Assembly: GCF_900115145.1 (NCBI RefSeq)
Contig: NZ_FOVL01000016.1
Span: 1 to 64,000, forward strand
Length of the DNA stretch: 64,000 bases
Direction of reading: 5' to 3'
Source of the DNA: Salegentibacter flavus
Lineage (GTDB): Bacteria; Bacteroidota; Bacteroidia; Flavobacteriales; Flavobacteriaceae
Both the position numbers and the translations under genes were made by a program. Shown in pieces: positions 63,764-64,000 of the stretch (position 1 is its first letter; the number at the start of each line of letters is the position of its first letter). The notes under the pieces are model-generated. The model saw only the letters and a program-made list of their open reading frames with translations. It made no database searches and was not told the origin of the DNA.

Positions 63764-64000
63764 ATGATACTTAAACGAACATTAATATGGGTAAGCGCAG
63801 CCTTATTATTTGTGAGCTGCCAAACCAATCCATTTACCGGGGAGAAAAATCTGAATTTTGTATCAAATGACCAGCTCTTTCCGGCCTCATTTGAACAGTA
63901 CAATCAGTTTCTTTCTGAAAATGATGTTGTAACCGGTACTGCGGAAGCAAATATGGTAAAAAGAGTGGGTAAAAAGATTGAAACTGCCGCTGAAAGATAT
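63764..64000 (+). CDS. M48-family metalloprotease lipoprotein, N-terminal part
   Basis: The frame from ATG 63764 is open to the window edge (79 codons). It has a lipobox (LLFVSC, Cys19) followed by QTNPFTGEKNLNFVSNDQL and VKRVGKKIETAAERY, the usual opening of M48 (BepA/YfgC-like) peptidases. The HExxH motif is outside the window. Confidence 0.85.
   Translation, partial: MILKRTLIWVSAALLFVSCQTNPFTGEKNLNFVSNDQLFPASFEQYNQFLSENDVVTGTAEANMVKRVGKKIETAAERY

Overview
The window looks like chromosome from a marine-type Flavobacteriaceae member (Bacteroidota), close in character to Gramella, Salegentibacter or Zunongwangia; the genus is inferred. Supporting signs are promoters of the TAnnTTTG type, few Shine-Dalgarno sequences, an UpxY antiterminator, a Wzi/Wza/Wzc capsule export set, many small outer-membrane barrels, a biotin carboxylase pair, RNase Y next to zapA with a 6S-like RNA between them, and intergenic DNA full of short word-like repeats.

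Layout. 1-5.0 kb: the start of an IS1182-type transposase, a carboxypeptidase-regulatory-domain protein, a Fic AMPylase with its own palindromic operator, and 1.2 kb of repeat-rich DNA that ends in a promoter plus leader hairpin. 5.0-27.4 kb: one long plus-strand polysaccharide locus. It holds a mannose-1-phosphate guanylyltransferase broken by one stop codon, a tandem DUF2061 protein, cysC-cysD-cysN and cysQ (PAPS synthesis and PAP removal), dTDP-rhamnose genes, a Wzx flippase, an acetyltransferase, a sulfotransferase, three glycosyltransferases, an EpsG-type polymerase, the priming phosphotransferase, Wzi, Wza and Wzc. An upxY gene faces the locus from its far end. Together this reads as a factory for a sulfated, rhamnose-containing exopolysaccharide. 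27.4-30.8 kb: repeat DNA and a DUF6364/PIN toxin-antitoxin pair.

30.7-47.3 kb: a sulfide/persulfide oxidation island. It has a Crp/Fnr regulator, a TauE/SafE exporter, a type II sulfide:quinone oxidoreductase, cytochrome bd oxidase, a SoxB-like phosphoesterase, DsrE, DoxX, a small unknown membrane protein, a porin, a sterol desaturase-like protein and a CstB-like persulfide dioxygenase/rhodanese. The palindrome GTAAC-N4-GTTAC sits before the transcription units of this island. At three of them its centre is exactly 29.5 nt from the first base of a perfect TAnnTTTG box; at a fourth the spacing is the same and the box has one mismatch. This is the strongest regulatory signal in the window.

47.3-64 kb: ordinary core genes (PepSY-like protein, biotin carboxylase and carrier, M23 peptidase, a ZapB-like coiled-coil protein, zapA, 6S-like RNA, rny, aldo/keto reductase, xerD, three outer-membrane barrels, aroQ, a Dph6-like ligase, lpdA, a lipoprotein, two msrB genes, an alpha/beta hydrolase, and the start of an M48 metalloprotease).

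The intergenic DNA carries several families of diverged repeats: word arrays, a ~160 bp long inverted repeat in three copies, and a ~145 bp repeat in two copies. Sequence of the same style has entered coding regions in cysQ and at the 3' end of rfbD.
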